A stretch of 40,000 nucleotides of DNA from Prorocentrum cordatum. Taxonomy: Eukaryota; Sar; Dinophyceae; Prorocentrales; Prorocentraceae. The DNA is taken from positions 120,001-160,000 of the forward strand of contig CAUYUJ010016696.1 in NCBI GenBank assembly GCA_963575745.1. The letters run 5' to 3'. Every line of letters begins with the position of its first letter. The stretch's first letter is position 1. Of this stretch, positions 19,916-29,823 are shown one piece after another. The translations under genes and the position numbers were made by a program. Under the pieces are notes generated by a model, which saw nothing but the letters and a program-made list of their open reading frames with translations, was not told the origin of the DNA and ran no database searches.

Positions 19916-20590
19916 CTGCCGATCGGTCGGTCCCCAAGGATCCGACGTAGCCAAACACAGATGCAACCTCGTGAAACATCACGTCTGGACCCCCCGACCG
20001 ACTCATTAGAGCACAGTCTTCTGCCGATCGGTCGGTCCCCAAGGATCCGACGTAGCCAAACAAGATGCAACCTCGTGAAACATCACGTCTGGACCCCCCG
20101 ACCGAATCTTTAGAGCACAGTCTTCTGCCGATCGGTCGGTCCCCAAGGATCCGACGCAGCCAAACATAAAAATGCAACCTCGAGGAAAATCACGTTTTTG
20201 ACCCCCGGACCGAATCTTTAGAGCACAGTCTTCTGCCGATCGGTCGGTCCCCCAGGATCCGACGCAGCCAAACAGAAGTGCAACCTCGAGGAAAATCACG
20301 TTTTTGAGCCCCGGACCGAATCTTTAGAGCACAGTCTTCTGCCGATCGGTCGGTCCCCCAGGATCCGACGCAGCCACACAGAAGTGCAACCTCGAGGAGA
20401 ATCACGTTTTTGAGCCCCGGACCGAATCTTTAGAGCACAGTCTTCTGCCGATCGGTCGGTCCCAAAAAAGCTCCGACGCAGCCACACAGAAGTGCAACCT
20501 CGAGGAGAATCACGTTTTGGAGCCCCGGACCTAATCTTTAGAGCACACCTCGTGAAACACCACGTTTTGGAGCCCCGGACCTAACATCTT
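19916..20590 (+). repeat. Tandem array, unit about 104-108 bp
   Basis: CTGCCGATCGGTCGGTCC occurs at 19916, 20021, 20125, 20233, 20339 and 20445. Units contain AGGATCCGACGCAGCCA, GCAACCTCGAGGA, AATCACGTTTTTGAGC, CCCCGGACCGAATC and TTTAGAGCACAGTCTT. A seventh, shortened unit ends near 20590. The first units differ from the later ones (CGTGAAACATCACGTC in place of CGAGGAAAATCACG). Confidence 0.95.
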
Positions 20591-20716
20591 CCTGCACCAT
20601 GTGTTGTCGAGCTGCATCGATCCGTGAGGCTCCCCGTGGGCCCGAAGCCAGGAAAAGCCACACCTGGCTCGACGAGATATTGAGACGCCAGGATACGAAA
20701 CACACAGCGTGTGGGA

Positions 20717-20750
20717 ACACACACACACACAGTGTGTGTGTGTGTGTGTG
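20717..20750. repeat. CA run facing a TG run
   Basis: About eight AC units are followed directly by about nine GT units, which could fold as a hairpin and is also Z-DNA-prone. Confidence 0.9.
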
Positions 20751-20857
20751 TTTTTGTCCCGACCCTTTCCCCAGGGCCGGCTCCTCCTCCCGAGCCGTTG
20801 GTCGTCGGGAGCCCTGAGAGGGGGGTCAATGCAAACGGGGGTCCGCCAGAGCGCCCG

Positions 20858-20998
20858 ATCCTGCAGGATCCTGCAGGGCCAGGGTCGCATTGACCCGGGC
20901 TTGGGCGCAGGATCCTGCAGGATCCTGCAGGATCCTTCGCATTGACCTGGGCTTGGGTGCAGGATCTTGCAGGAGCTTGCAGGATCCTGCAGGCTTCA
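20858..20998. repeat. GGATCCTGCA repeats
   Basis: GGATCCTGCAG units in two clusters (about 20860-20880 and 20910-20935) and diverged units up to 20995, separated by GCATTGACC(T/C)GGGCTTGGG, which is also duplicated. Each unit is nearly palindromic. Confidence 0.85.
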
Positions 20999-21251
20999 CT
21001 GACCCGGGTCTGGATTAACCCGGGTCGGAAGATCCCCGAGCTTGACGGCCCCGAGGCCCGAGGGGGGCCCCCGGAGGCCGCAAACGGTGACAATCTCCCG
21101 CCGTCATGCGTGGACGACGACGAGGACGCCTGGGCTAGATCCTGGCCTCAAGAAATGCCTGCTTGCGGCCGAGGTCGAAAACCCGCTTCATCTGGCATGA
21201 ACTTGGTTCACCAGTTTCTTCCCGTGCAGTCCGGCTGAATCGGGCTTACTC

Positions 21252-21399
21252 CCCTGACCTTCCAGAGAGCTATTTTTTAGCACTGGATACCTAAAAACCA
21301 AAACAACTGAGCGAAACAGCCTAAAACCAAGACGTAGAACAGCTTTGGGATAGGTTTTTACGTCGGTTGTTATTTTTTAGCCCTCCTGGAAGGTCAGGG
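21252..21399 (-). mobile_element. TIR-A element, copy 8
   Basis: Complete reverse-orientation copy, CCCTGACCTTCCAGAGAGC to CCTCCTGGAAGGTCAGGG, 148 bp. Flanking dinucleotides are TC/TC, fitting a 2-bp target duplication. It lies 14 kb from the main cluster at 0.6-7.8 kb. Confidence 0.9.
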
Positions 21400-21522
21400 T
21401 CCTGAGCCTAATCCAGTCTGGTCCGGCATAATGGTCGGCTGCGCCCCGCCGGAGGTCGCGCATCGAAGGTCACCCTTGCCAAGGGCCACTCTTGCGTGTG
21501 GCCGAAATGGCCCCTTCATCGG

Positions 21523-21731
21523 GCTTAGTGTTATGTCGGGCGTGTCCCCCTACAGGGAGATTTTCGACGAAAAAAAACAAATACCCCAAAAATGCCCCCC
21601 AAAGGCGAACAAAATACTAGAAAAATAGTCCCCAGACTCTTTTTGGACTATTTTGGTATTATTTGTGGGGTATTGTTTATTTTTCGTCGCAAATCCCCCT
21701 GTAGGGGGACAGGCCCGACATAAGCTTAGTG
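21523..21731. mobile_element. TIR-B element, copy 2, with 8-bp target duplications
   Basis: The element is 21531-21723 (193 bp). TTATGTCGGGCGTGTCCCC begins the left arm, and the arms are inverted repeats for about 44 bp (TACAGGGAGATTTTCGACGA against TCGTCGCAAATCCCCCTGTA). Exact GCTTAGTG copies flank it at 21523-21530 and 21724-21731. The interior is AT-rich, with TAGTCCCCAGACTC and TTTGGACTATTTTGG, itself partly palindromic. Eight-bp duplications are known for hAT, P and Merlin transposons; the TIRs do not decide among these. Confidence 0.9.
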
Positions 21732-21879
21732 CCACGAGCGGCTCTTGCGAAAGTCCCTGCGTGCTGATGTTGTCATGACGCGAGCCGGGGGCCTGCCCGA
21801 TCGGTGAGTCGACCGGGGTCGGGGGAGGGCGGCGGGCGTCAGCTTGGCTATTCTTCTGCATCCGAGTCCTTTCTCATCG

Positions 21880-22435
21880 TTTTCGCCCCCCTCGACCTCC
21901 TCCGCCGTCCCCTGGCCCTCCTGCTCCCTCCAGTCCAGTTCCCGCTGCTGCTGTTCTTCCCCGTCTCTCTTCTCCTTCCTCCTCCCTCTGCTTCCTCCTG
22001 CTCAGATCCTCTGCCTTCCCGTAGTCATCCTGTTCCTCCCCCTCCTTCCACTCCAGTTCCTGCTGCTGCTGTTCGTCCTCGTCCTCCTTCTTCCTCACCC
22101 TCTTCCTTTTCCTCCTGCTCATCCGACACCTCCTCCTCCACGTGCATAGCCACATGTTTCAGATTTCGCGTAAAACGATTGTGGTGCTCTGTTTGGGTTT
22201 GAGGTCGGCTACGACACGCGTCGGCGGAGAGAGAAAAAACATCAGCGCAGTGGGAAGGGGGTGGATGGGAGGGGAAGATATGCCAGATGTGGCGCGAGCG
22301 CGACCGGCTTGCCCCTCTCCCCTCTCCCTCTCTCATGCCCTCCTCCCCCCCCTTCCTCCCTCCTGTCCTGCCCCCCCCTTCCTCCCCCTTCCTCCCGCCC
22401 CCCCTCTCCCTCCGGCCGCGCAGGCCCCGTCGGCC
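21880..22435. repeat. CT-rich imperfect repeats
   Basis: Pyrimidine-rich stretches at about 21885-22138 and 22315-22430 with CTTCCTCCTC, CTGCTGCTGTTC and TTCCTCCCCC words. Within the first, CAGTTCC(C/T)GCTGCTGCTGTTC is repeated at about 21944 and 22054. No gene seen. Confidence 0.75.
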
Positions 22436-22931
22436 CGGATCGGGGGGCGGGGGGGGGGCTCCCTGTCTGGACCGAGGCCAGAGGAGTGAGGAGGCCTCGT
22501 CGGGCAAGCCTCTTGTCAGGGGCGCCGAGAGGGGGGACCGTCCCCGGGGGGGGGGGGGGGCGGGCCTCCACCCCTTCGCGCCGCAGGACAGTCACCACGA
22601 CGCCAGGCTTCGGCAAGTTTCGGCCGTTGGGGGGCCCTCGCCGGCCCTGGGGCTGTCAGAGGACGACTCGGGATCACCATCAGATGCGGGGAGCCTCATC
22701 TGTGCATCTCTTTGCCTTGCGTCAGGCATGTAATAAAACCCTGGTCGGCCCACTCTTGGGAAGCTCTAGTGTCATGCCTGCTACATCGGGACGGCCAATG
22801 GGCTCTATGAAACAATCAATGTCTCGCTGTCCATATGCATGATCGCGTGTAGTCCATACGTGCAGGTTTGAAGAGGCTACGGCCTCCTCCACCAGGTCTC
22901 GAGCAGGCCCGGACAACTGTCCGCAGTGGTG

Positions 22932-22932
22932 G

Positions 22933-23003
<71 letters not shown>
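22932..23003. repeat. CT dinucleotide microsatellite
   Basis: About 35 CT units with a single TTT interruption. Confidence 0.97.
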
Positions 23004-23005
<2 letters not shown>

Positions 23006-23486
23006 CCCGGCACGGCGGCCATTCTGCCTGGTTGGTCCCAGCAATTTTAGGGATGAGGGGGCTCCTGGAACGCCCCTGGTCGACCCTCCCCCCTTGTGGT
23101 GCCAAAGTGCCGCGCCTGCTGCACAGCAATGGCCCGTGGGCTCTGGAAAGAGACGTCGACCCCCCGCCCCCCGAAAAAGGCCACTTGATTTGAGAGGCCC
23201 AGCACTTGGGGCACAAGCGGGCTCGTGGAACACACATGGTCGGTTTCCCCTTGGGGTGCCCGAGTCCATGCCTGCTACATCGCGATTGTCGCCGCGCTCT
23301 GAAACGAGACTTGTCTGCCCCCCCCGACACGGGTACTTCGACCCGAGAGGTCCCAGCAGTAGTTTGGATACGAATGGGCTGGCGACACACCCCTGGCCGA
23401 CCTCTCCTTGGGGCGCCCAGATGCGATGCCCGCTGTCTCCCGAAGAGCACTGGGCTGCGAAAAGGATCACCAGTACACCCCAAGCT

Positions 23487-23650
23487 CAGGAGGGGAAAAA
23501 ACACACAGACACAAATATTCGTCGATCCCTAGGAAAATATGGGAAAATATGGGAAGTGGTGGGGAAGACAAAAACCTAGAAAATATGAGAAAATATGGGG
23601 AATCTTTTTATTTGTGTGTATTTATTTGTGTGTCCCAGTTTCCCTTTACA
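23487..23650. mobile_element. Dispersed AT-rich repeat R-H, copy 2
   Basis: Matches 5439-5603 along its length: CAGGAGGGGAAAAAACACAC at the left, AAAATATGGGGAATC in the centre and GTGTGTCCCAGTTTCCCTTT at the right. It lies within the degenerate array of 22.8-24.1 kb, so it inserted there. Confidence 0.78.
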
Positions 23651-24129
23651 AGCGGCCGTTCGAGTCGAGACGCCCGAGCAATCGGGGCACGAGCGGGCTC
23701 GTGGAACACCTCTGGCAGACCCCTTTCGTGGGGTGCCCCAGTGCCCTGCCTGCCACATCGCGATGGTCATTGGGCGACACCCCAAAAAACAAGGCCACTC
23801 CTGGTGGGCTCCCCTGTGAGGCGGGTGGACGCAATGCCTGCTGCATCGCGGTGCCTATCTGGCGGTGAAAAAAGGACACGTCTATCCCCCCAGACCGGCC
23901 CCTCGAGCGTGTTCGTGAAACACCCTTGGTCGACCCCCCCTTGGGGGGTCCAAACCCATGCCTGTAACATCGCGAGGGTCGCTGGGCTCTGAAAAGCAAG
24001 ACACGTCTGCCCTCCCAACAGGCAATTCCATTTGCGAGGCCCGAGCGATTTGGCCACGAATGGGTTCGTGAACGCGCCTGGCCGACCCCGCTGATCATTG
24101 GGCTCTGAATCGGAGCACGCGTCATCAGA

Positions 24130-25240
24130 GTGCCAGTGAGTCTGAGGGCGAGCGAGCCCGAGCAGGCGAGTCTACGCACGAGCGAGCCTGGGTGTGAACG
24201 CAGGCAGGACGGGGCGGGAGTGAGTGAGGGGGGGGGGGGCGGGGGCCAACACGAACCCCGCACTTAGGGCGTGTATGGGGAAGCAGCGGCCTCGCCTCGC
24301 GCGGCAGGACCTCCCGGGGCCGACGCTGCGCGAGCCCCGCGACGTCGGGGGCCCTGGCACCCTTCCCCCCTCCCGAGCATCGCCCACCCGTCGCCGATCG
24401 GCCGATCGGGTTCTCGGTGCCCCCCGCCCCCCATGCAGGAGCTCGCGGCCTCGCTCCTGTGGGGGCAGGGTCCCCCTCTCTGTCGGCGGGGCGCCGTGGC
24501 TTCCAGGCCGACGTTGCTCCCCCTCCCTCGGTGCCCCCCCCCCCCCCCGAGCACTGGGAGGGGTTCGGGCCGTTGGGTCGGCCGAGGGGCCACGGAGCTC
24601 GGCGACGGAGCTCGGTGCAGTGACGCTCCAACGTCCCACAGCCTGGGAAGCTGGGGCGTCTATACACACCGAGATCATCCCTGGCCGATCCGACGACGTG
24701 GTGGATGCATCGAGCCCTCCCCCGAGCACGCCCCCCCCCCTCTCGGCTCCCCTCTGTGAGGAGGACTCCTCGGCGGGCGAACCTCCCGGAGGCTCAGAGG
24801 CTGCCACCGGCACCAGTGCATACTGGCGGTCGCCTGCGTCGGGAAGCTGGCCCCGGGCCTCGGCAACTGGCATCACCCAACACATACTTACGGTCGGGAC
24901 TTTGGCTTAGCGGGTCGCTCCGCTGGTCCTGGCCCGCCACGCCTCTGCGCGACACGCTATCCACGTCCCGGATCCCCGGGGTCACTGTCCCGAGCCTTCC
25001 CGAGCCTCCCGCCCCGCGGAGCGGAGCGGCACGCGGTCAGCTGGCAGGGCATGGCGTGTCGCTGGGGCCGCCGCCACGGCACGCCGAGGACAGGTTCTTG
25101 ACCGTATGCTAGGGGTTTGTTGACCCCCCCCCCCGGGGGCACAGCGCGCGCGCGCGCTCAGACATCTTGTTGTATGTGTTCGGGGGCGGGCGTGTTCTGG
25201 CCACACCGTCTGGCTAGCGATATACTGCAAGGTGTTTTTA
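24130..25240. other. GC-rich stretch, no recognisable gene
   Basis: Long open frames exist on both strands but none shows a domain. The only local features are GAGCGAGCC words at 24143-24190, homopolymer C/G runs, and a GC dinucleotide run (about 25145-25158). Confidence 0.5.
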
Positions 25241-26689
25241 CCATATGTTCGGTTCCGACGTGCGCCTCCATGGGGGGCGCATAGTAGTTACTAGTATGTC
25301 GAGCGCTGTGCCTCCCATGTGGCATCATGTGAGCCAGGCCCATCTCCCCCTGGTGGAGGCGACCACCGATGCTGGTGCTGGCGGCATTCTCGAGGCCTCC
25401 GAGGCTTGGCACGGGTCGTGGACGTGCGCCTGCGGATGAGGCGGAAGATGCGCTGGGATCCTCAGCCTCCCTCTTCATCGTCGACGTCGTCGTCGTCGTC
25501 GTCCTCCTCCTCCTCTACGAACCGCGGTCTTCAAACCTCCACTTCGCTCCTCGTCCCCCCTCCCCCCCTCTCGAGCGCATCTTTGCTAGGGACGGGTTGA
25601 GCGGGCCGCAATGGACCGGGAGCTCGCGGGTAGGATCCGTACTGCTGTCGGTGCCGTGCGCCTGCCGCACGGTACACCACAACCTTGGCCTGAGTGGTTT
25701 CTCTGAGATGCCGGGCGGGACAAGGTAATTATGTTGTGCATGTTTTGCATGTGCGGCCTTACGCCTTACCTGCCACCTTGGGCTCAATCCCTGCAACGAG
25801 GTGGTGCTACCCCACGAACTGTATGTCATTGTTTCTGCCACCCTTCGTGTGTACGCCCTCGCTGTACAGTGCCGTGACCGCCGTCCGAATTGTGGCTGCG
25901 CGAGACCGTCAAGCTGGCGGCTGGTGGTGTTTGCCCCTCGCAGGAACGCGAATTATTCGCTCGTGCTTGCGGTGATGGAGCTCCAATTTCGGCGCCGCTT
26001 TTACGCGGCTTCAGCAGTACTTCACGAGGTTCTGGGACGTGCTCCCGGGAAGCGGGGTCGTCGGAGGCCCAAACGGGCCCAACACATCCAACACCTTGAT
26101 CCTCACTCCTTCCCTCTCCCTTTCTTTTCGTGGCGTTAAATATATTTCTCAGTTTAGAGGTGGGAGCACTATACCTTTCTGTCGCGAGGTGATTCCACGA
26201 ATAGGTTCGTCGCAGGCAGGGGCCGGGGATCATGTGCTCGCTCGTGGTGAGCAAGCAGCCATGACCTTCTCATCGTCGACAGATGGCTCATCAAATTTCT
26301 GTTCCTTCTCCTCATGTAAGAAGGACTCGCAGGGCTGGCCCAGCCACCTCAAGAATATCCTGCGCGGGCTCCTGGCCAACCACTACTGGTGCCAATATCG
26401 CTGTTCGGCGAAGTGTGGAGATACTCGCCCTGATTTCCGCCTTCGTTGAGCTCAAGGCGCCTTGTTCCATCGTAGGTTGGACCGCCCTCGCTTACCGGAC
26501 TAGCGACGCGATAAGATCTCGACGGTGGTCTCGAGAGCCTCGGCATTTGTATCGGCTTGCGAGGCGTGCCCAGGAGGCTTTTGCTCGAGGGCTATTCCCG
26601 ACCCCTCCTCTTGGTTCCCTCGTAGGGCTCCTGACCCGCCCTCCTGCTACCTCCACAGGCTCAACGGGCCCCAGTACGGGCTGTTTCTG
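25241..26689. other. No recognisable gene
   Basis: A short GTC/CTC run lies at about 25480-25516. Around 25340-25400, CTGGTGGAGGCGACCACC and GATGCTGGTGCTGG resemble a damaged TIR-D or TIR-E end. Several open frames of 90-180 codons overlap on both strands; none has a motif I know. The end of this stretch may belong to the LINE relic that follows. Confidence 0.45.
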
Positions 26690-26716
26690 TGCCCTGGGTC
26701 TCACGTGTTCGCTGAC

Positions 26717-26928
26717 TCTAGGCCTCCTAGATGGGGTCCGAGCAGATGGGGTCGGAGGATCGCGCCGCATCGCCAGTGCATCGCCGATGCGACTCGATGT
26801 GGAGCCCTAGCAAATCCGTGCTGGCGTCGCCGATGCACCACCGACGTCGCCGATGCATCGCCGATGCATCGGCGATGCGGTGCGAGTCTCCGACCCCATC
26901 TACTCGGACCCCATCTAGGAGGCCTCTA
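26717..26928 (+). mobile_element. TIR-C element, best copy, with target duplication
   Basis: About 212 bp. Left arm AGGCCTCCTAGATGGGGTCC...GATGGGGTCGGAGGATCGC and right arm GTCTCCGACCCCATCTACTC...CATCTAGGAGGCCT are inverted repeats over about 45 bp. The core carries repeated GATGCATCG palindromes and GACTCGATGTGGAGCCC. CTGAC flanks it at 26712-26716 and 26929-26933. Removing the element and one CTGAC leaves an uninterrupted FADGSAL reading frame of the LINE RNase H, which supports a real insertion. Confidence 0.88.
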
Positions 26929-27032
26929 CTGACGGGTCGGCCTTGGAGGGCGCGATCCCATCGTTGGGGGTGGCGGGATGGTCGGCGGTGGTGGTCGACG
27001 GGGACGGGAACGTGCTCAGTGTCCTCTGGGGG

Positions 27033-27287
27033 GTGGTGCCGCTAGACGAGGCTCCCCTCCAAGCGGCTAGAACGGTGGAGGAGGATGATGAGGAGGAGGA
27101 GGAGGAGAAGGAGGAGGAGGAGGAGTAGGAGGGGTCAGGTCGACAGGGGGGGGCAGGGTCGCCCGGGTGGGGGGGGGGGATGTCGGCGGGGGGCAGGTTG
27201 GGAAAGGGTCGGGCCAATGGGGGGTCAGGGGGGGATGGGGTGGGGGTCAGGCCAATGGATGGTGGTGCCGCTAGACGAGGCTCCCCT
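27033..27287 (+). repeat. GGA/G-rich insertion between 26-bp direct repeats
   Basis: GTGGTGCCGCTAGACGAGGC plus CTCCCCT occurs at 27033-27058 and again at 27262-27287. Between them lie a GGA/GAT run (27076-27130) and G-rich sequence with a duplicated GGGTCAGG/GGCCAATGG. The first copy continues into the RNase H frame; the repeat of host sequence points to duplication with slippage rather than to a transposon. Confidence 0.75.
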
Positions 27288-27600
27288 TCCAATTCACACG
27301 CCATGCTGAGGGGATGCACTTTGCGTATAAACAGTGCTGGCGCTGTGGCTTGTGCCTCTGACGTTCGAGCCGCGTCCTGGCCCCTCAACCCTCGGGCCCA
27401 CTGGTGGGCCCAAGCCCACTGGCGTTGCTGTCAAGAAAGTGCCAGCGCACTGCAGCGCCGCCGACCTCGTGGATGCTCTGCTCACTCGGGTCCAGTGGCT
27501 TGGAAATCGTGCGGCGGACAAATATGCTCGCTGCGGGGCCGAGTTCTATCCAGAGCAGGCCGGTCTTGCAGTCCACGGGCGTCGGGAAGTTGCCAGAGGG

Positions 27601-28348
27601 GCCTCGGCCTCCGCGTCCCGTCACGAGGCCTTCCTTCTCGGGCGAAGAGGGCCTCTCCGACCAGGACCCCCTCTCCTGGCTTCGGCGTGTCGAGTTGGGC
27701 GAGCTCCTCCCCGGCGAGTTGTCCGTGTTGCATCGCATCGTGTAGCATCAATCCCACTGAGTGGGATAGCTGTGCCCCGTAGGTCGGCTCAAGACAAATC
27801 CTGGCATCGCGCTAGAAAAGCAAAAACAAAAAAGCACGAGCTCCCCCCCGGCGGACGACGATACGCCGACCTCCCGAGCTGCCCTCCCCCGGGCGTGCGG
27901 CAGTCTCTCGCGCGCGAGTGCCGGCGCAGCTCGGCCGGCCCCTCCGGCCGAGGGGGGGGGCGCCCAGGCCGGGGCTGGCCCCTCGGGCCGCGGCAGGGCC
28001 CGCGGCCACACCTCGCCCCCATCGAGGAGCTCCCGGCGAGAAGGCCCCCAGAGGCCTCCGAGAGGGCCTCCAGGAAGGCCAGGAAAGGCGAAGGAGGGGT
28101 GATTCTCCGGAGGTTGTTGAGGGATTCTGACATCTGCTTCGGTTCGGCCCTCCGACGCCCCGCGACGGCCCAAGAGCTCCCAAAGATCGCCCCAGGATCG
28201 CCCGGCTGGCTTCCACGTCGCGCGGTGAGCACCCGCGCAGACGCAACGGAAGAGTCGGCTCGGCGGCTGCGCTGTCCGACTCCAACCTGGAGTTTCTAGC
28301 CGCCGGGCTCGGCCTCCTGGAGGTACCTCCTTCTCGGAGGGAGGAGAA
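27601..28348. other. GC-rich stretch, no recognisable gene
   Basis: Overlapping open frames on both strands, Arg/Pro/Ala-rich, without a domain. A C/G-rich core lies at 27840-28060. Confidence 0.45.
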
Positions 28349-28511
28349 GCGACACCAACACCAACAGGGGGGGGGCACCTCCAGCGAGGAGGTCCACGAT
28401 GCTGCCCCGAGCCGGGGGCGGGGGATGTCTCGAGCGAGAGGGGGGGACCGCACCACCAGGGAGACCCCCCTTGCTCCTCGCATCTTCCCGCCCTGGTGGT
28501 GTTGGTGTCGC
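28349..28511. mobile_element. TIR-E element
   Basis: 163 bp bounded by GCGACACCAACACCAACAGG and CCTGGTGGTGTTGGTGTCGC, inverted repeats with one mismatch. The interior has CACCTCCAGCGAGGAGGTCC and TGTCTCGAGCGAGAGGGGGG, shared with 2020-2130. No target duplication is obvious. The ends resemble the CACCAACACCAG part of TIR-D, so the two families may be related. Confidence 0.8.
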
Positions 28512-28749
28512 CATTCATTCTTCCTATCCTTTGGGCCCGCCCTTCCCCTCGTCCCAGGTCGGCTCGATCTGGCCCGACGCCTAGCCATTTGTGGCTTCCC
28601 CTCTCGCGCCGAGGCTGTACAACTCGGGCGACGGGCCCTGGAGAGGAGGAAGCGGGCACCCGTCCTCCTCGTCCAAAGAGTACAGGAGTGCAGGGTCGTC
28701 GGGGTCCAGGAGGAGGAGGAGGCGGAGTAAGAGGATGGTGATGATGGGG

Positions 28750-28832
28750 GTGAGGAGGAGGAGGAGGAGGAGGAGGAGGAGGAGGAGGAGGAGGAGGAGG
28801 AGGAGGGGAATAAGGAGGAGGAGGAGGAGAGC
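28750..28832. repeat. GGA microsatellite
   Basis: About 18 GGA triplets, a GGGGAATAA break, then a few more. Confidence 0.93.
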
Positions 28833-29189
28833 GAGGACGAGCACGTTGAGGGCATCGTGCTCCCAGCCCTGCTCATCCTCGTCTCCGATGCGTCGTCGGA
28901 CGTGTCGTCTCACGGTCAACCTTCTGATCCCGCTTCTGCCCTTGAGCGGTCGCGAAGAGAGTCTGGCCTGCCCGGCGATAGGACCACGGCTCGAAGGCAA
29001 TTGCCGCGTTTGCGGAGACCGAGCTGGCCAAGGCACGTGGCTGGGTCTCTCGCCGCTTGCTTGTGATTGTGAGGATCTCTGGAACATCATGTACGTTTTG
29101 GTGTGCGGTCAGGTACGCATGTGGTTACGCATGTGCGCACGCGCTCACGTACGTACTTGGTTGTGCAATATATGGGAAGCCTGGGTTTT
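28833..29189. other. No recognisable gene; alternating purine-pyrimidine tract
   Basis: No domain in any frame. Bases about 29112-29157 (GTACGCATGTGGTTACGCAT, GTGCGCACGCGC, CACGTACGTAC) alternate purine and pyrimidine and could adopt Z-DNA. Confidence 0.45.
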
Positions 29190-29710
29190 TTGGTGCTTCT
29201 CTCGGAGGGGGGGGGCTTCTGGGGGGCTCTTCTGAGCCTTTTGGGGGGATGATGGGGGTCGCAGGGGCAACTTTGCGGGGAAAGGCTCCCAAGGCCTCTT
29301 TGCGTTCCTTGTCTCGGGCCCAGTGTGGGGTCCTTGTGGGGACCTCTTGGGCTGCTTTGGGCGGCCTCTGGGGCCGTCTTGGCGGTCCTCTTGGGCCGTC
29401 TTGAGGCTTTCTCACGGGGCTTGTCGGGCCTTCTTGAGGATAGATTCAACCCTCTTGGGCCGTCTTGGACGTTGCGAGGCCCGAAAAGCGCAGAACGCTG
29501 AAATCTATGTTGAACAAACGGGTCATCAATGGTTGTTGCCTCTCGGGGCCTTCTAGGCGGTCCTCAGGGATTACTCTTCGGCCGTTTTGGGGGTCTTGTG
29601 GGCCGTCTAGAAGCCATCTTGGACCGTCGGGGGGCTGCCTTGAGCCACTAGAAGGCTCTCTTGGACTGTCTTGCCAGTCTCCTGTTCCCAGAGGTCTCTC
29701 CAGGAACATC
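29190..29710 (-). repeat. Degenerate G/T-rich short-unit repeat
   Basis: Words such as TTGGGCCGTCTTGG, GGGCCTTCTTGAGG and GCCATCTTGGACCGTC recur irregularly. The texture is like 12411-12970, and minus-strand frames are Pro/Arg/Gln-rich without a domain. Confidence 0.55.
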
Positions 29711-29823
29711 TAGCAGACGGCACGACGAAGATGAGAATGATGATTTCCATGGCGAGATGATGATGATAATGAGGAGGATGGTGAGTGGTGTATCCGTAAT
29801 GAGGACTGTCCCGCATGGGTAAC

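Larger units (their letters stand above)
22770..24125 (+). repeat. Degenerate tandem family, units roughly 90-180 bp
   Basis: A diverged cassette recurs: ATGCCTGCTACATCGCGA, then GGGCTCTGAAA-like, ACACGTCTGCCCCCC, GAGGCCCGAGCA, GGGCTCGTGGAACACC and CTTGGGGTGCCC. Copies start near 22780, 23110, 23268, 23425, 23745, 23834, 23956 and 24090. The array is interrupted by the CT run (22932-23003) and by the R-H insertion (23487-23650). Confidence 0.75.
26690..27600 (+). pseudogene. LINE RNase H relic, split by insertions
   Basis: Pieces of an RNase H domain in order. The DGSALEGAIPS start and AGWSAVVVDGDGNVLS-WGVVPLDEAP are at 26933-27058. INSAGAVACAS is at about 27320-27360, corresponding to the usual IDC(A/D)G strand with Asp replaced. 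NPRAHWWAQAHW follows at about 27390-27425. VKKVPAHCSAADLVDA and WLGNRAADKYARCGAEFY are at about 27430-27550 in another frame. The domain is interrupted before DGS by a TIR-C element and after WGVVPLDEAP by a GGA-rich insertion, and has at least one frameshift. It is related in layout to the relic at 14.4-16.0 kb. Confidence 0.72.

Noticed and set aside
23640-23665. GTTCGAGTC as the T-loop of a tRNA gene.
   Set aside because: No matching acceptor stem, D-loop or anticodon arm is found upstream.
24224-24910. 228-codon open frame in GC-rich DNA.
   Set aside because: An equally long frame lies on the other strand, composition is Pro/Ser/Arg-rich, and no motif is seen.
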